Below the pieces are notes generated by a model. It was not told where the DNA came from and searched no databases. It was given only the letters and a program-made list of their open reading frames with translations. DNA of 64,000 bases, taken from the NCBI GenBank assembly GCA_029261925.1, contig JAJDAJ010000063.1, positions 1-64,000 of the forward strand. The letters run 5' to 3'. Positions 47,742 to 60,511 of the stretch are shown piece by piece. This stretch comes from Deltaproteobacteria bacterium. Its GTDB lineage: Bacteria; Myxococcota_A; UBA9160; SZUA-336. The translations under genes and the position numbers were made by a program. The first letter of the stretch is position 1; the number at the start of each line of letters is the position of its first letter.

Positions 47742-48188
47742 ATGCTTAACCGCCTGCGACTATTCGGAGTTGTGTCGCTCGTCACAGGCGGGCTGTGCGT
47801 CGCGCTCGCGCTGCTCCTGGCGGGCCCCGGCGGTCCGCGCGAGCGTGCGCAGCGAATCCTCCACGTCGGCGGGCCCCTGTTCAAGGTTCTGCGTCCGGCC
47901 GGGGTCGCCGAGACGGGAATCGGGGCCATCGAGCTCCACATCGGCTTCTCGCCGGGCAACCGCGTGGCCTCGGACACGTTCCGCTGCCTGCTCAACGGCG
48001 ACGACGTCACCGACACCCTGACCCTGGGCCGGAACGGGGCCCACGGGGAGCTGCGCGGGCTGACCGAGGGACCCAACCGGATCACGCTGCAGCTCTTCGG
48101 GCGCAGCTGGTGGAGCGGCCGCTACGTGCAGGACGAGCGCCGCATCGTGGTGCGCGTGCGGGGCGCCAGGGGCCTCGACCGGGCCTAG
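47742..48188 (+). CDS. Membrane-anchored hypothetical protein
   Basis: 148 residues. An N-terminal membrane helix (about 8-28: V-V-S-L-V-T-G-G-L-C-V-A-L-A-L-L) precedes a beta-rich domain with a pattern of Ig-like or carbohydrate-binding-like folds (I-E-L-H-I-G-F, N-G-D-D-V-T, L-T-E-G-P-N-R-I-T-L). I do not recognise a family. It is divergent from gspC and upstream of dnaK. A relation to the T2SS is possible but only by position. Confidence 0.6.
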   Translation: MLNRLRLFGVVSLVTGGLCVALALLLAGPGGPRERAQRILHVGGPLFKVLRPAGVAETGIGAIELHIGFSPGNRVASDTFRCLLNGDDVTDTLTLGRNGAHGELRGLTEGPNRITLQLFGRSWWSGRYVQDERRIVVRVRGARGLDRA

Positions 48189-48249
48189 GCCCCCGCGTCG
48201 CCGGCCGGGGCCAGGATGCCCGGAATGGCGCTTTTCCGCTGCGACGGCG

Positions 48250-48277
48250 TTGACAAGCGGGGCCTCGGCCCTAGCTT
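48250..48277 (+). promoter_or_regulatory. Candidate sigma-70-type promoter of dnaK
   Basis: Consensus TTGACA (48250-48255), a 16-bp spacer, then TAGCTT (48272-48277) precede dnaK by about 65 bp of leader. No CIRCE element and no clear sigma-32 promoter is visible. The TTGACA is the best -35 match that I see upstream of a housekeeping gene here. Confidence 0.5.
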
Positions 48278-48284
48278 GCGCGCC

Positions 48285-48302
48285 ACTGGGTTTGGGCCCA
48301 GT
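48285..48302 (+). promoter_or_regulatory. Hairpin in the dnaK leader
   Basis: ACTGGG and CCCAGT form a perfect 6-bp stem with a 6-nt loop (TTTGGG). It lies just downstream of the putative promoter and before a strikingly AT-rich 30-base stretch that ends at the dnaK ribosome-binding region. It could influence leader folding or transcript stability. Confidence 0.35.
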
Positions 48303-48343
48303 AACCTATTGATTTATATTGGTTTTCATTCCGGGGGTCGAGA

Positions 48344-50248
<1,905 letters not shown>

Positions 50249-50258
50249 GCTCGCCCCC

Positions 50259-52657
<2,399 letters not shown>

Positions 52658-52661
<4 letters not shown>

Positions 52662-53437
52662 TCCGCCTGGCGTGCGCGCTGCTGCTGCTGCTGCCGGCCG
52701 GCGGCTGCGTGACGCGCGCGGAGTTCGACGCGCGCGTGGCGCGCGGCCGCTCGCTCGAGTACGAGATGGCGCGGCGCGAGGACGAGATGGTCCGGCTGCG
52801 TCGCCGCAACCTGGCCCTGCTGCAGGTCGGCTCGCGCCTGAAGCTCGAGCGCCAGTCCCTCGACACCGAGCGCATCGAGCTGCTCGGCGAGATCGAGGAG
52901 GCGCGCCAGGAGTACGAGCGCCTGCAGGACGCGCTGCTCGGGGAGCAGCGCGCACGCGAGGCGCGCGAGCGGGAGCTGCAGCAGCTGGCGGGGACCTACC
53001 AGAGCCTGGTCGAGGAGCTCGAGAAGGAGGTCGAGGACGGCAAGCTCGAGATCCACCGGCTGCGCGGGCGGCTCCAGGTGCGCGCGCTCGACCGCCTCCT
53101 GTTCGACTCCGGCAGCGCCACGATCAACGCGGGCGGAGGCGAGGTGCTGCGCAAGGTCGCCGGCCAGCTCGCCCGCATCGAGGGCCACCGGATCCGTGTG
53201 GAGGGCCACACCGACAACGTGCCCATCTCCAGCGAGCGCTTCCCCTCGAACTGGGAGCTCTCGGTCGCGCGCGCGGCGGGCGTCGTGCGCTCCCTGATCG
53301 ACGCCGGTCTGGAGCCCGGCCGGCTCTCGGCCGAGGGCTTCGGGCCCTGGCAGCCGATCGCGCCCAATGACTCGCCCGCCAATCGCTCGCGCAATCGCCG
53401 CATCGAGATCGTGCTGGTTCCCGAGTCGGAGCGGTGA
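52658..53437 (+). CDS. OmpA-like peptidoglycan-binding lipoprotein
   Basis: 259 residues from TTG 52658, which overlaps the lon stop (TTGA). The signal peptide ends P-A-G-G-C (Cys17, lipobox). Residues 30-140 are a charged coiled coil. The OmpA-C domain covers about 145-255: [27 protein letters not shown], and the final [12 protein letters not shown]. It anchors the outer membrane to peptidoglycan. No ATG or GTG provides a signal peptide in this frame, so the TTG start is the best choice. Confidence 0.85.
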
Positions 53438-54684
53438 GCCCGGCGCCGCCCGGCCTGCTGGGCGAGCTGTACGCCGCGGCGCTCGACGCCGTGCGCGGGG
53501 GGCCGGCGGTGCGGCGGGCCCTGGAGCGCGCGCCGCGCGACGAGCGCCCCGTGGTCCTGCTCGCCTGCGGCAAGGCGGCCTGTGCCATGGCAGGGGCGGC
53601 CGTCGAGGTGCTGGGCGAGCGCCTCACCGGCGGCGCGGTACACACGCGCGAGGGCCACGCGCGCACAGTCCCGCGGCTCGAGGTCCGCGAGGCCGGCCAC
53701 CCGCTGCCCGACGCGCGCAGCCTGGCCTGCGCGGAGCAGGCGCTGGCGATCGCTGCGAGCCTGCACGGGGACCAGCGGCTGCTGGTACTGCTGTCCGGCG
53801 GTGCCTCGGCGATCTGGTGCGCGCCGGCCGAGGGGCTGGACCTGGACCTCAAGCGCGCCACGACCGACGCGCTGCTGCGCGGCGGCGCCAGCATCGCCGA
53901 GATCAACTGCGTGCGCCGGCGCCTGTCGCGCATCAAGGGAGGGCGGCTGGCCGCCGCCGCGGCCGGCCGGACGGTCACGACGCTGGCGATCTCGGATGTG
54001 CGCGGCGACGCACCCGCCGACATCGGCTCGGGACCGACCGTCGCCGATCCGACCTCGCGCGACGACGCGCTGGCCGTGCTGGACCGGCCGGCGATCGCGC
54101 CCGGCATCCCCGCGGAGGCGCGGCGCTGCGTCGAGACGGAGGCGGCGGTGCCTGCCGCGGCGGGTCCGGGGCACGTCGAGATCGTCGCCTGCCTCGATGA
54201 CGCACTGGCGGCCGCGGAGGCGGCCGCGCGGGCGCGCGGTCTGCGCGCGCGGCGGGTGCCGGGCGGCCTGTACGGCGACGTGCGCGAGGTCGCAGCGCGC
54301 CTGGTCGCCGCGCTCGAGGCGGCGCGCGCCGCCGGCGACACCGTGCTGCTGTGTGGCGGCGAGCCGACCGTCGAGGTGCGCGGCCCCGGCCGCGGCGGGC
54401 GCTGCCAGGAGCTGGCCGCGCGCCTGGCGCTGGCGCTCGAGAACACGCCCGGCTGGAGCGCGCTCTGCGCCGGGACGGACGGAGCCGACGGCCCGACAGA
54501 CGCCGCAGGTGCACTCGTGGACGCCGGCAGCGTCGCGCGCGCGCGCGCCGCCGGGCGCGACCCGAGCGCCGACCTCGCGCGCAGCGACAGCCACGCGCTG
54601 CTCGCGGCCAGCGGCGACCTCGTGCGCACCGGCCCGACCGACACGAACGTGACCGACCTGGTCCTGATCCGCGTCGGGCCCTGA
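53434..54684 (+). CDS. Glycerate 2-kinase (DUF4147/MOFRL family)
   Basis: 416 residues. GTG 53434 overlaps the previous stop as GTGA. Features: A-C-G-K-A-A near residue 45, the L-L-S-G-G-A-S-A nucleotide loop, N-C-V-R-R-R-L-S-R-I-K-G-G and the C-terminal MOFRL domain with A-G-T-D-G-A-D-G-P. It phosphorylates D-glycerate to 2-phosphoglycerate, feeding glycolysis from the serine, glyoxylate or tartronate routes. Placement behind the OmpA-like gene looks incidental apart from translation coupling. Confidence 0.92.
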   Translation: MSPAPPGLLGELYAAALDAVRGGPAVRRALERAPRDERPVVLLACGKAACAMAGAAVEVLGERLTGGAVHTREGHARTVPRLEVREAGHPLPDARSLACAEQALAIAASLHGDQRLLVLLSGGASAIWCAPAEGLDLDLKRATTDALLRGGASIAEINCVRRRLSRIKGGRLAAAAAGRTVTTLAISDVRGDAPADIGSGPTVADPTSRDDALAVLDRPAIAPGIPAEARRCVETEAAVPAAAGPGHVEIVACLDDALAAAEAAARARGLRARRVPGGLYGDVREVAARLVAALEAARAAGDTVLLCGGEPTVEVRGPGRGGRCQELAARLALALENTPGWSALCAGTDGADGPTDAAGALVDAGSVARARAAGRDPSADLARSDSHALLAASGDLVRTGPTDTNVTDLVLIRVGP

Positions 54685-54711
54685 GGCGCGACGCCTGGTA
54701 GGATCCGGCGA

Positions 54712-54727
54712 CCCGGGCCGGCCCGGG
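54712..54727. repeat. 16-bp perfect palindrome before the flavin reductase gene
   Basis: CCCGGGCCGGCCCGGG lies 9 bp before ATG 54737, overlapping the ribosome-binding region. It could be a protein-binding operator or, as a 6-bp stem with a 4-nt loop, a translation-affecting hairpin. The sequence is GC-rich and palindromes are not rare at this composition. Confidence 0.4.
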
Positions 54728-54736
54728 GGAGGGCGC

Positions 54737-55213
54737 ATGGGCATCGACATCGAGACCTTCAAGCAGGTGCTGGGAAGCTGGGCCAGCGGCGTGACCATCG
54801 TGACCTCGCGCTCGGGCGAGCACCACCACGGCATGACCGTCTCGGCGTTCTGCTCGGTCAGCGCCGACCCGCCGCAGGTCCTGATCTGCGCCAACAAGGA
54901 CTCGAACACGCAGAGCCTGATCGAGCAGGCCGGCGTCTACACCGTCAACGTGCTGGCCGAGGGGCAGGACGAGCTCTCGAACCTGTTTGCCGACAAGGCC
55001 CGCGAGGACGAGCGCTTCGACGGCCTGAGCTGCGAGGACGGCGCCACCGGCTGCCCGCGCATCCCGGGCGCACTGGCCTGGCTCGACTGCAAGGTCGTCA
55101 ATACCGTCGAGGCCGGCAGCCACGTGATCTACGTGGGCCTGGTCGAGGGGGCCGCGATCGCGGAGCGCGAGCCGCTGGGCTTCTACCGCGGCCGCTACCG
55201 GGAGCTGGTCTAG
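54737..55213 (+). CDS. Flavin reductase-like domain protein
   Basis: 158 residues, the typical length of a flavin:NAD(P)H oxidoreductase component. FMN/FAD-binding signatures are S-W-A-S-G-V-T-I-V-T-S near residue 15, the M-T-V-S-A-F-C-S-V-S segment, and H-V-I-Y-V-G-L-V near the end. Such enzymes supply reduced flavin to two-component monooxygenases. No monooxygenase gene is next to it. The GGGGGAGGG upstream is a strong ribosome-binding site. Confidence 0.9.
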   Translation: MGIDIETFKQVLGSWASGVTIVTSRSGEHHHGMTVSAFCSVSADPPQVLICANKDSNTQSLIEQAGVYTVNVLAEGQDELSNLFADKAREDERFDGLSCEDGATGCPRIPGALAWLDCKVVNTVEAGSHVIYVGLVEGAAIAEREPLGFYRGRYRELV

Positions 55214-55399
55214 GGCGAGGGCGCCCCTCCGGCCCCGGCCACGCAGCCAGCTCGTGATCCGGGCCTGGCGCGTGTAGGTCCGCAGCCGTCGCCCGCCCGC
55301 GTCGTGCGCTCATCTCGACGCTGTAGGTCGAGGCGATCCGGGTGCCGCTCGAGCGATGGAGCCGGCCCGACCGCGTGCAAGCGCGGCGGGGCCCGCTGC

Positions 55400-56044
55400 C
55401 TAGCTCGCCCGGTTGCGGAGCCAGTGCCGCTGCATGTCCATCACGATGGACTTGAGTGCCTCGGGCGCGGCGACCTGCCCCTCGGCCGCGTGCGCGAACA
55501 GGATGCCCGCGTCGCCGCCGTGCACGTTCTTCACGGTGCCGGGCAGCGTGAGCTCGGTGCCGCGGCAGGCCAGCCTCACGTGTACGCGGTCTGCGCGGCT
55601 CAGCGGCGGATCCAGCTCGGCGCCGAGCCGGATGCCCACGAAGCTGATGTCGAGGGGCTCGGCCGGGGACTCCTGCTCGCCGTCGCGCATCACGTGGGTC
55701 GCGAGCTCGTGGCCCGGGAGCAGCGGAACGCGGAACACCACCCGGCGGTCGGTGCGGTGCACTGCGTCGGGGCGTCCCAGCTCGAGCAGCGGCAGGCCGT
55801 CCTGCTCGAACTGGGCGATCAGGTGGCTCAGGAACACACACGCCTGCTGGCCGACCGAGTAGATCACGACGCAGCCGCTGAACGGCTCGAGCTCGTCCTT
55901 GGGTGGCTCGAGCGGCGCGAAGCGCACGCACTCCCGCTCGACCTCGTAGAACGATCCCTGCAGCAGCTTGCCTGACTCCAGGAAGATCACCGTCGCGTTG
56001 CGCCCGGCTACGATCTCCTGGGCGTGGGCTGTCGGGTCGGACAT
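55400..56044 (-). CDS. PilZ-domain protein (c-di-GMP receptor, YcgR-like)
   Basis: 214 residues from ATG 56044 (AGGAG eight bases upstream). An N-terminal YcgR-type domain is followed by a PilZ domain: R-R-V-V-F-R in the N-terminal arginine motif, then D-I-S-F-V-G-I-R-L, matching D-x-S-x-x-G. It should bind cyclic di-GMP and control motility, secretion or exopolysaccharide. With the EAL phosphodiesterase at 16403 it gives a c-di-GMP circuit. The basic motif is intact, so binding is likely. Confidence 0.85.
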   Translation of the reverse strand: MSDPTAHAQEIVAGRNATVIFLESGKLLQGSFYEVERECVRFAPLEPPKDELEPFSGCVVIYSVGQQACVFLSHLIAQFEQDGLPLLELGRPDAVHRTDRRVVFRVPLLPGHELATHVMRDGEQESPAEPLDISFVGIRLGAELDPPLSRADRVHVRLACRGTELTLPGTVKNVHGGDAGILFAHAAEGQVAAPEALKSIVMDMQRHWLRNRAS

Positions 56045-56395
56045 GGTCACGCTCCTGGGTTGAACCAAGCCTCTCCGCACTCATCGCGCTTCCGCCCGGT
56101 CATCTTGACGGTGCGGCGATCGGGCACATGCGGCACCCGGGTACTGGGACTCGGTGACGCACCTGGTGGGGCCTCGCACTGCAGCAGGACCACGATCAGA
56201 TGCAGCGGCAGCAGAGGGGTCTGCGCAATCGCTCGCTCGAGCACGTCACCCTGGCGCGACAGGAAGTGGGCCTGGCCCACTTCCACTCGACCCTGGACCG
56301 ACATCTCGCAGAGGAGGCGAGGTCCTGAACGGGGGACGAGCCTGCGGCCGGGAACGCGCTGCTGCGGGACGCGCGGTGGGCGACCCGCAGCCGAC
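56045..56395. other. 351-bp gap with a possible gene remnant (56200-56328)
   Basis: A plus-strand frame of 42 codons from ATG 56200 to TGA 56326 reads like protein (M-Q-R-Q-Q-R-G-L-R-N, then H-F-H-S-T-L-D-R-H-L-A-E-E-A-R-S) and is open back to 56158. It has no ribosome-binding site that I can see and no recognised family. It could be the degraded end of a gene or chance. Otherwise nothing recognisable. Confidence 0.25.
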
Positions 56396-57160
56396 CTATC
56401 GGCTGCCCGGGTACCCGCCCGGGTCTTCGGCGCCGGGCCGATGCATTCCACGCACGGCTGCCACGACCAGCAGCGCGGCGAGGAGCATCGCGCGCGCTGG
56501 CTCGGGAACAGGCGAATCCTGGCCCACCAGATGCGGTATCGACTCCGTGGGAAACGAGGCCGATCGCGTGTCGTTGAAGCGCAGGGTCGCACTCTCGATG
56601 AGTGGAGCGTCGTCACCGACGCTGGAGAAGCCCCACTGGAAGTGCGCGCCGTAGTACGGAACCGTTCGTTCACTGCCTGCCGGAGCTCCGAAGTCCGGGT
56701 CCGGCCCGATGGAAAAAGTCAGGATGGGATGGTCGATCTGCAGCTGTGTCGAGGTGAATGAAGCAGCTCTGATCCGGGCGCCGAATTCGTCCAGGGTGAA
56801 TCCGTTCCCGCCAAACTGGCTGCCGCCACCGATCGAGGTCGCACCCGCCGGGAACGCGCGATCGTAGATGAGCTCGAGCTCCAGGACCTGGGCGGCGCCG
56901 GGATACACGAACGACCGGACGAACCTGTCATCGGAGAACAGGAAGTCCACCTGGGTGAAGTCATCCGTGATCTGCGGTCCGGTGACCACCGTGGCGGGCA
57001 CTCCGAGGAGAGAGGGGACGGGAAAGGTCCTCGTCACGAACTGCTCTCCGACCTCGCCTGGGTCCGTATCGACGACGATGATTTCCGCACGCGCGAAGCC
57101 AGGGTCGACGCCCAGTGCGATGGGCAGAGCGACGAGGAAGAGCATCAGGAAGGAACGCAC
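56396..57160 (-). CDS. PEP-CTERM sorted exported protein
   Basis: 254 residues from GTG 57160, behind AGGAG. The signal peptide (about 1-25: F-L-M-L-F-L-V-A-L-P-I-A) leads to a beta-rich body. At the C-terminus is V-P-E-P-A-R-A, a hydrophobic stretch L-L-A-A-L-L-V-V-A-A and basic residues, the PEP-CTERM signal. It is the second such protein in the window, so an exosortase system is likely encoded elsewhere. Function of the body is unknown. Confidence 0.8.
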   Translation of the reverse strand: MRSFLMLFLVALPIALGVDPGFARAEIIVVDTDPGEVGEQFVTRTFPVPSLLGVPATVVTGPQITDDFTQVDFLFSDDRFVRSFVYPGAAQVLELELIYDRAFPAGATSIGGGSQFGGNGFTLDEFGARIRAASFTSTQLQIDHPILTFSIGPDPDFGAPAGSERTVPYYGAHFQWGFSSVGDDAPLIESATLRFNDTRSASFPTESIPHLVGQDSPVPEPARAMLLAALLVVAAVRGMHRPGAEDPGGYPGSR

Positions 57161-57304
57161 GGCTGGGCTCCTGCGTGGATCGCTGAGGTGAAATGTCCCT
57201 GCAGGTCGAGGACCGTACCAGATCAAGCTGCCGTCCCGATGCGGTGGCGAGGCGGCCGAGCGCCGGCGAGATCGAGAGCCGGCCGCGCTCCCGGGGACCC
57301 GTGC

Positions 57305-57811
57305 TCATCCCAGCGCGTAGGCGCTCAATGTCCCGCACTTGCGCCCGTCCAGGGCCGTGATCGCCACACTCGCCACGCAGAACTCCTCCCCGAACTCTGC
57401 GTTCCTGGGGCTGTTCCAGAACTCGTGCGCGCGATCGGAGGTCCGCGGGTGGACGAGGGTCACATGGGGCGGGAAGTCGAGCGGATCGAATGGAGGGGCA
57501 AGTACCCGTGCTCGGAGTCGTGCCAGCCCGTCGTCCAGGTCTTCCACCTCGACGTACACCCCGCACTCCGGACGGCCGAAGCACGCGACGCGCCCGAGCC
57601 TCAGGCGAAAAGGCTCACTCACCCGCGCTGCCTTCCGGAGGCGCTCATCGAGCAGGGAGGCGTCCGGGGCCTCCTGCGGGTAGATGACGGTCACGTGGGC
57701 GTCGGTCTGCGCCGCCATCGCAGGATCCCATCTGCGCCGCACCGATTCGATCTGCAGGGCAGCATCGCCGGACAGGAAGATCGTTGCGTGGTGGTCAGAG
57801 TAGGGCGCCAT
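57305..57811 (-). CDS. 2H phosphoesterase (LigT/CPDase-like)
   Basis: 168 residues. The two H-x-T/S motifs of the 2H superfamily are present: A-H-V-T-V-I-Y-P near residue 40 and P-H-V-T-L-V-H-P near 120. Members act on 2',3'-cyclic phosphates or 2'-5' RNA bonds. The protein is a single domain, close to the normal length. Start ATG 57811. It is divergent from the large exported repeat protein, with a 456-bp gap between them. Confidence 0.8.
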   Translation of the reverse strand: MAPYSDHHATIFLSGDAALQIESVRRRWDPAMAAQTDAHVTVIYPQEAPDASLLDERLRKAARVSEPFRLRLGRVACFGRPECGVYVEVEDLDDGLARLRARVLAPPFDPLDFPPHVTLVHPRTSDRAHEFWNSPRNAEFGEEFCVASVAITALDGRKCGTLSAYALG

Positions 57812-58267
57812 CGCGCCGAGTCTATGAAACTCGCGCGCATTGATCTGCCCGCAGCGGCATGGAGCGCCACCGGGATCCGCACGCTGACGCCCAGCCAGGG
57901 CGTCAGCGGACCGCGAGCGTCTCCGACACGCGGCCGGCAACCCGATCGTGAAGGGGAAGCCCCCGGCTGCATCGACCAGGCGCCCCGTACTCGCCGCATC
58001 CGCTGGCCGCGGACCGCTCCGGTCGAATCCCACCGGCTGACCGGCCGCTGACGAGCCTCGCCCGCCGGGGCCGGCAGGGGGTGCCACCCGGAGGAGCGTC
58101 CCGGCGCCGGTGCGGTCGGCGCCGCGGCCGGGGCCCTGCCCGTCGCGGCCGACCCCGATCGTCGACATGCAGGCAGGCGGCAGATCGGGGCTCGCTTGAT
58201 TGCCACCGGATGGATCGTGCACCATCGCCTCGACGGTCCTGCGTTTCAGGGATTGAGGGAGGGCGGC
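57812..58267. other. 456-bp divergent region without a gene
   Basis: No convincing gene. A strong hairpin lies at 57882-57908 (separate entry). The region must contain promoters for the 2H phosphoesterase and the 666-residue exported protein. Nothing else recognisable is seen. Confidence 0.4.
57882..57908. repeat. 11-bp perfect hairpin in the divergent region
   Basis: CGCTGACGCCC (57882-57892) and GGGCGTCAGCG (57898-57908) pair exactly around a 5-nt loop. There is no T-tract. The position between divergent promoters is odd for a terminator, so an operator, small-transcript stop or a transposon remnant are alternatives. Confidence 0.55.
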
Positions 58268-60268
58268 ATGTCGCGTGGCATTCGACTGGACGGGTTTGTC
58301 CTGGCGATCTTTCTGGCGCTCGCCGCCTCCGCAGCGAGTGCAGCGGCTCCGGGGGGAGTCAGCTTCCAGGGCCTGGCGCTGGACCCGACCGGGAACCCGA
58401 TCAACGGCACGGAGAACGTGCTCCTGCGCATCTACCTGGATCCGGTCTCGACAGATCCGGCGGATCTCCTCTACACCGAGGTCCACCTCGATGCGAGCTT
58501 CATCGATGGCGTCTTCAGCGTGGTGATTGGCCAGGGCGATTTTCCGTCGGGGGCGTTTGACGCGGGCGTGTTCAGCTCGCCGGACACCTGGCTCGAGGTG
58601 GAGATCGCGAGCGAGGTTCTGGCACCGCGCACCAAGATCCAGTCCGTGGCGTACGCTCTGCAGTGCGCGAGCAGCGAGGCGCTCGGGGGGCTGGCCGGTG
58701 CGGACTACCAGCGACTCGTGACGGGTGCCTGCCCGGCGGGTGATGCGATAGGGCAGATCAACGCGGACGGAACCGTGGTCTGCGAGACCGACGACGACAG
58801 CAACGCGAGCACGCTGTGCGGGCCGGGTGAGCTCCTCACCGGCGACGGCAGCTGCGTGGTGGTCCCGGTGGATACCAGCGCGGCGACGCTGTGCGCTGCG
58901 GGGCAGTTCCTGAACGGAGACGGGAGCTGCGAGCCGGCCGTGAGCGGTGCCACGTTCCCCCTGCAGGTCATCGGGTCCAACGTGGCGATCGCGTTCGACG
59001 GCATCGGCGCCTCGGAGATCGCGACCAGCGCCGTCGGCGCCTCGGAGATCGCGACCAGCGCGGTCGGCGCCTCGGAGATCGCGACCAACGCGGTCGGCGC
59101 CTCGGAGATCGCGGCCAACGCCGTCGGCGCCTCGGAGATCGCGCCCGGGGCCGTGGGTTCGAGCGAGCTCAATTTCTCCATCAGCGCGACGGACGCCGAT
59201 CTCAACGGGGGCCTGATCTCGCTGACGAACTCCTCGTCGACCTCACCCTCCAACTATCCGATGGGCCTGCTCGGGCAGGCCACGGGTACGGCGAGTACCT
59301 CGTGGCTGGCCGGTGTGGCCGGCCTGGTGCCCGGGCTGGGGAACGGGGCTCCGGTCGGCTCCGTGCCCTCGGGCGTGAAGTACGGCGTCGTCGGTGCCGT
59401 CGATACGGGTACGGGTGTCGCCGCCGTCGCGAACGCCGGCATCGGACTGCTGGCGGACGGCACGACCATGGCGATCAAGGGCATCGGCATCAACGGGCCG
59501 ACCCAGGGCTACGCGGGCGTGCAGGGGACGAGCGATTTCGACGGCAATACCGCGGTCGACATCGCCGGCCTGGAGATCGGTCTGCTGGGTGTCTCGACCG
59601 GGACAACGGTCTCCGACAACTACGGCGTGTACGGTTACTCGAACAACGTCGGCGTCTTCGGGGTGGGCTCGCTGCTGGCGGGGCAGTTCGTCGGCTCGGT
59701 CCAGGTCGGTGAGGCGGGGGAGATGATGCTGACGGGCAGCCAGATCCGGATGAGCGATGCGGCCGGGCAGCAGGCCATCGTCATCGACGCCGCGGCCCCC
59801 GCCGGCAGCCGCATCCAGGCGGGAGAGTTCGTGATCACCGGTGGCTCCGATCTCTCCGAGAACTTCGATGTGTCGAGGGCGGGAAAGGCGAGCGTGGTAC
59901 CGGGCACCATAGTGAGCATCGATCCGCAGGTGGCCGGCAAGCTGGCCGTCAGTACCGAGGCCTACGACCGCAGGGTTGCCGGCATCGTCAGCGGTGCGGG
60001 GGGCGTCCGTGCCGGCGTGTTGATGGGCCAGTCCGGCAGCATCGCGGACGGCGAGTACCCGGTGGCTCTGAGCGGCCGCGTCTATGCGCGGGCGGATGCG
60101 AGCAGCGGCGCCATCCGACCGGGAGACCTGCTGACGACCTCCTCACGCGCCGGCCACGCGATGCGCGTGGCCGACCACGCCCGTGCGCCGGGTGCGATCA
60201 TCGGCAAGGCCATGACGCCGCTGGATGAGGGCACCGGGCTGGTGCTGGTGCTGGTGTCGCTGCAGTGA
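58268..60268 (+). CDS. Large exported protein with decapeptide repeats
   Basis: 666 residues. The signal peptide is 1-27 (F-V-L-A-I-F-L-A-L-A-A-S-A-A-S-A). A domain at about 30-130 with repeated D-P-T-G-N-P-I and V-L-L-R-I-Y-L-D-P resembles common exported modules. Residues about 247-296 are five decapeptides (G-A-S-E-I-A-T-S-A-V type). The rest is a long beta-helix-like part and a C-terminal domain (G-E-Y-P-V-A-L-S-G-R-V-Y-A-R-A-D and G-D-L-L-T-T-S-S-R-A-G) known from many hypothetical secreted proteins. It lacks a membrane anchor, so it may be secreted by the T2SS. ATG 58268 is used because it starts the signal peptide. Confidence 0.75.
   Translation: MSRGIRLDGFVLAIFLALAASAASAAAPGGVSFQGLALDPTGNPINGTENVLLRIYLDPVSTDPADLLYTEVHLDASFIDGVFSVVIGQGDFPSGAFDAGVFSSPDTWLEVEIASEVLAPRTKIQSVAYALQCASSEALGGLAGADYQRLVTGACPAGDAIGQINADGTVVCETDDDSNASTLCGPGELLTGDGSCVVVPVDTSAATLCAAGQFLNGDGSCEPAVSGATFPLQVIGSNVAIAFDGIGASEIATSAVGASEIATSAVGASEIATNAVGASEIAANAVGASEIAPGAVGSSELNFSISATDADLNGGLISLTNSSSTSPSNYPMGLLGQATGTASTSWLAGVAGLVPGLGNGAPVGSVPSGVKYGVVGAVDTGTGVAAVANAGIGLLADGTTMAIKGIGINGPTQGYAGVQGTSDFDGNTAVDIAGLEIGLLGVSTGTTVSDNYGVYGYSNNVGVFGVGSLLAGQFVGSVQVGEAGEMMLTGSQIRMSDAAGQQAIVIDAAAPAGSRIQAGEFVITGGSDLSENFDVSRAGKASVVPGTIVSIDPQVAGKLAVSTEAYDRRVAGIVSGAGGVRAGVLMGQSGSIADGEYPVALSGRVYARADASSGAIRPGDLLTTSSRAGHAMRVADHARAPGAIIGKAMTPLDEGTGLVLVLVSLQ
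59006..59155 (+). repeat. Five 30-bp tandem repeats coding decapeptides
   Basis: Five near-identical 30-bp units, each GGCGCCTCGGAGATCGCG plus 12 variable bases, lie inside the large exported protein gene. They encode G-A-S-E-I-A-x-x-A-V. A degenerate sixth follows. Repeat number may vary by slippage. Confidence 0.9.
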
Positions 60269-60375
60269 CGCCGCGCGGATCGCGCTCTCGCGGAGCAAGC
60301 CCTGCGACAGGCGGGCCGACCCGGACCGCGGCTTCCGGATCGAGGGCGAGCTGATCATCGACCGCTGGTCTCCGG

Positions 60376-60464
60376 TGGTGCCCAGGACTGGATTCGAACC
60401 AGCACTCCCAAATAAGGGAACCAGGCCCTCAACCTGGCGTGTCTACCAATTTCACCACCTGGGC
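60376..60464 (-). tRNA. tRNA-Leu (GAG anticodon)
   Basis: 89 nt on the minus strand including an encoded CCA. It begins GCCCAGG-TGGTGAAATTGG, has a normal D-arm, anticodon loop TTGAGGG (anticodon GAG at 60428-60430), a long class II variable arm and a T-loop GGTTCGAATCC, ending in CCTGGGC-A-CCA. It decodes CUC and CUU. It lies 47 bp after the secG stop. Confidence 0.95.
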
Positions 60465-60511
60465 AGCGGGCCGGAATCTAGCCCACCGGGATCACGACTC
60501 AACCGGCCGGG

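Noticed and set aside
48189-48343. CIRCE or sigma-32 control of dnaK
   Set aside because: No TTAGCACTC-N9-GAGTGCTAA repeat and no CTTGAA/CCCCAT pair is found. Only a TTGACA-type promoter is visible.
59006-59155. Tandem 30-bp repeat considered as a CRISPR-like array
   Set aside because: No spacers; the units are contiguous, in frame and inside a secreted-protein gene.
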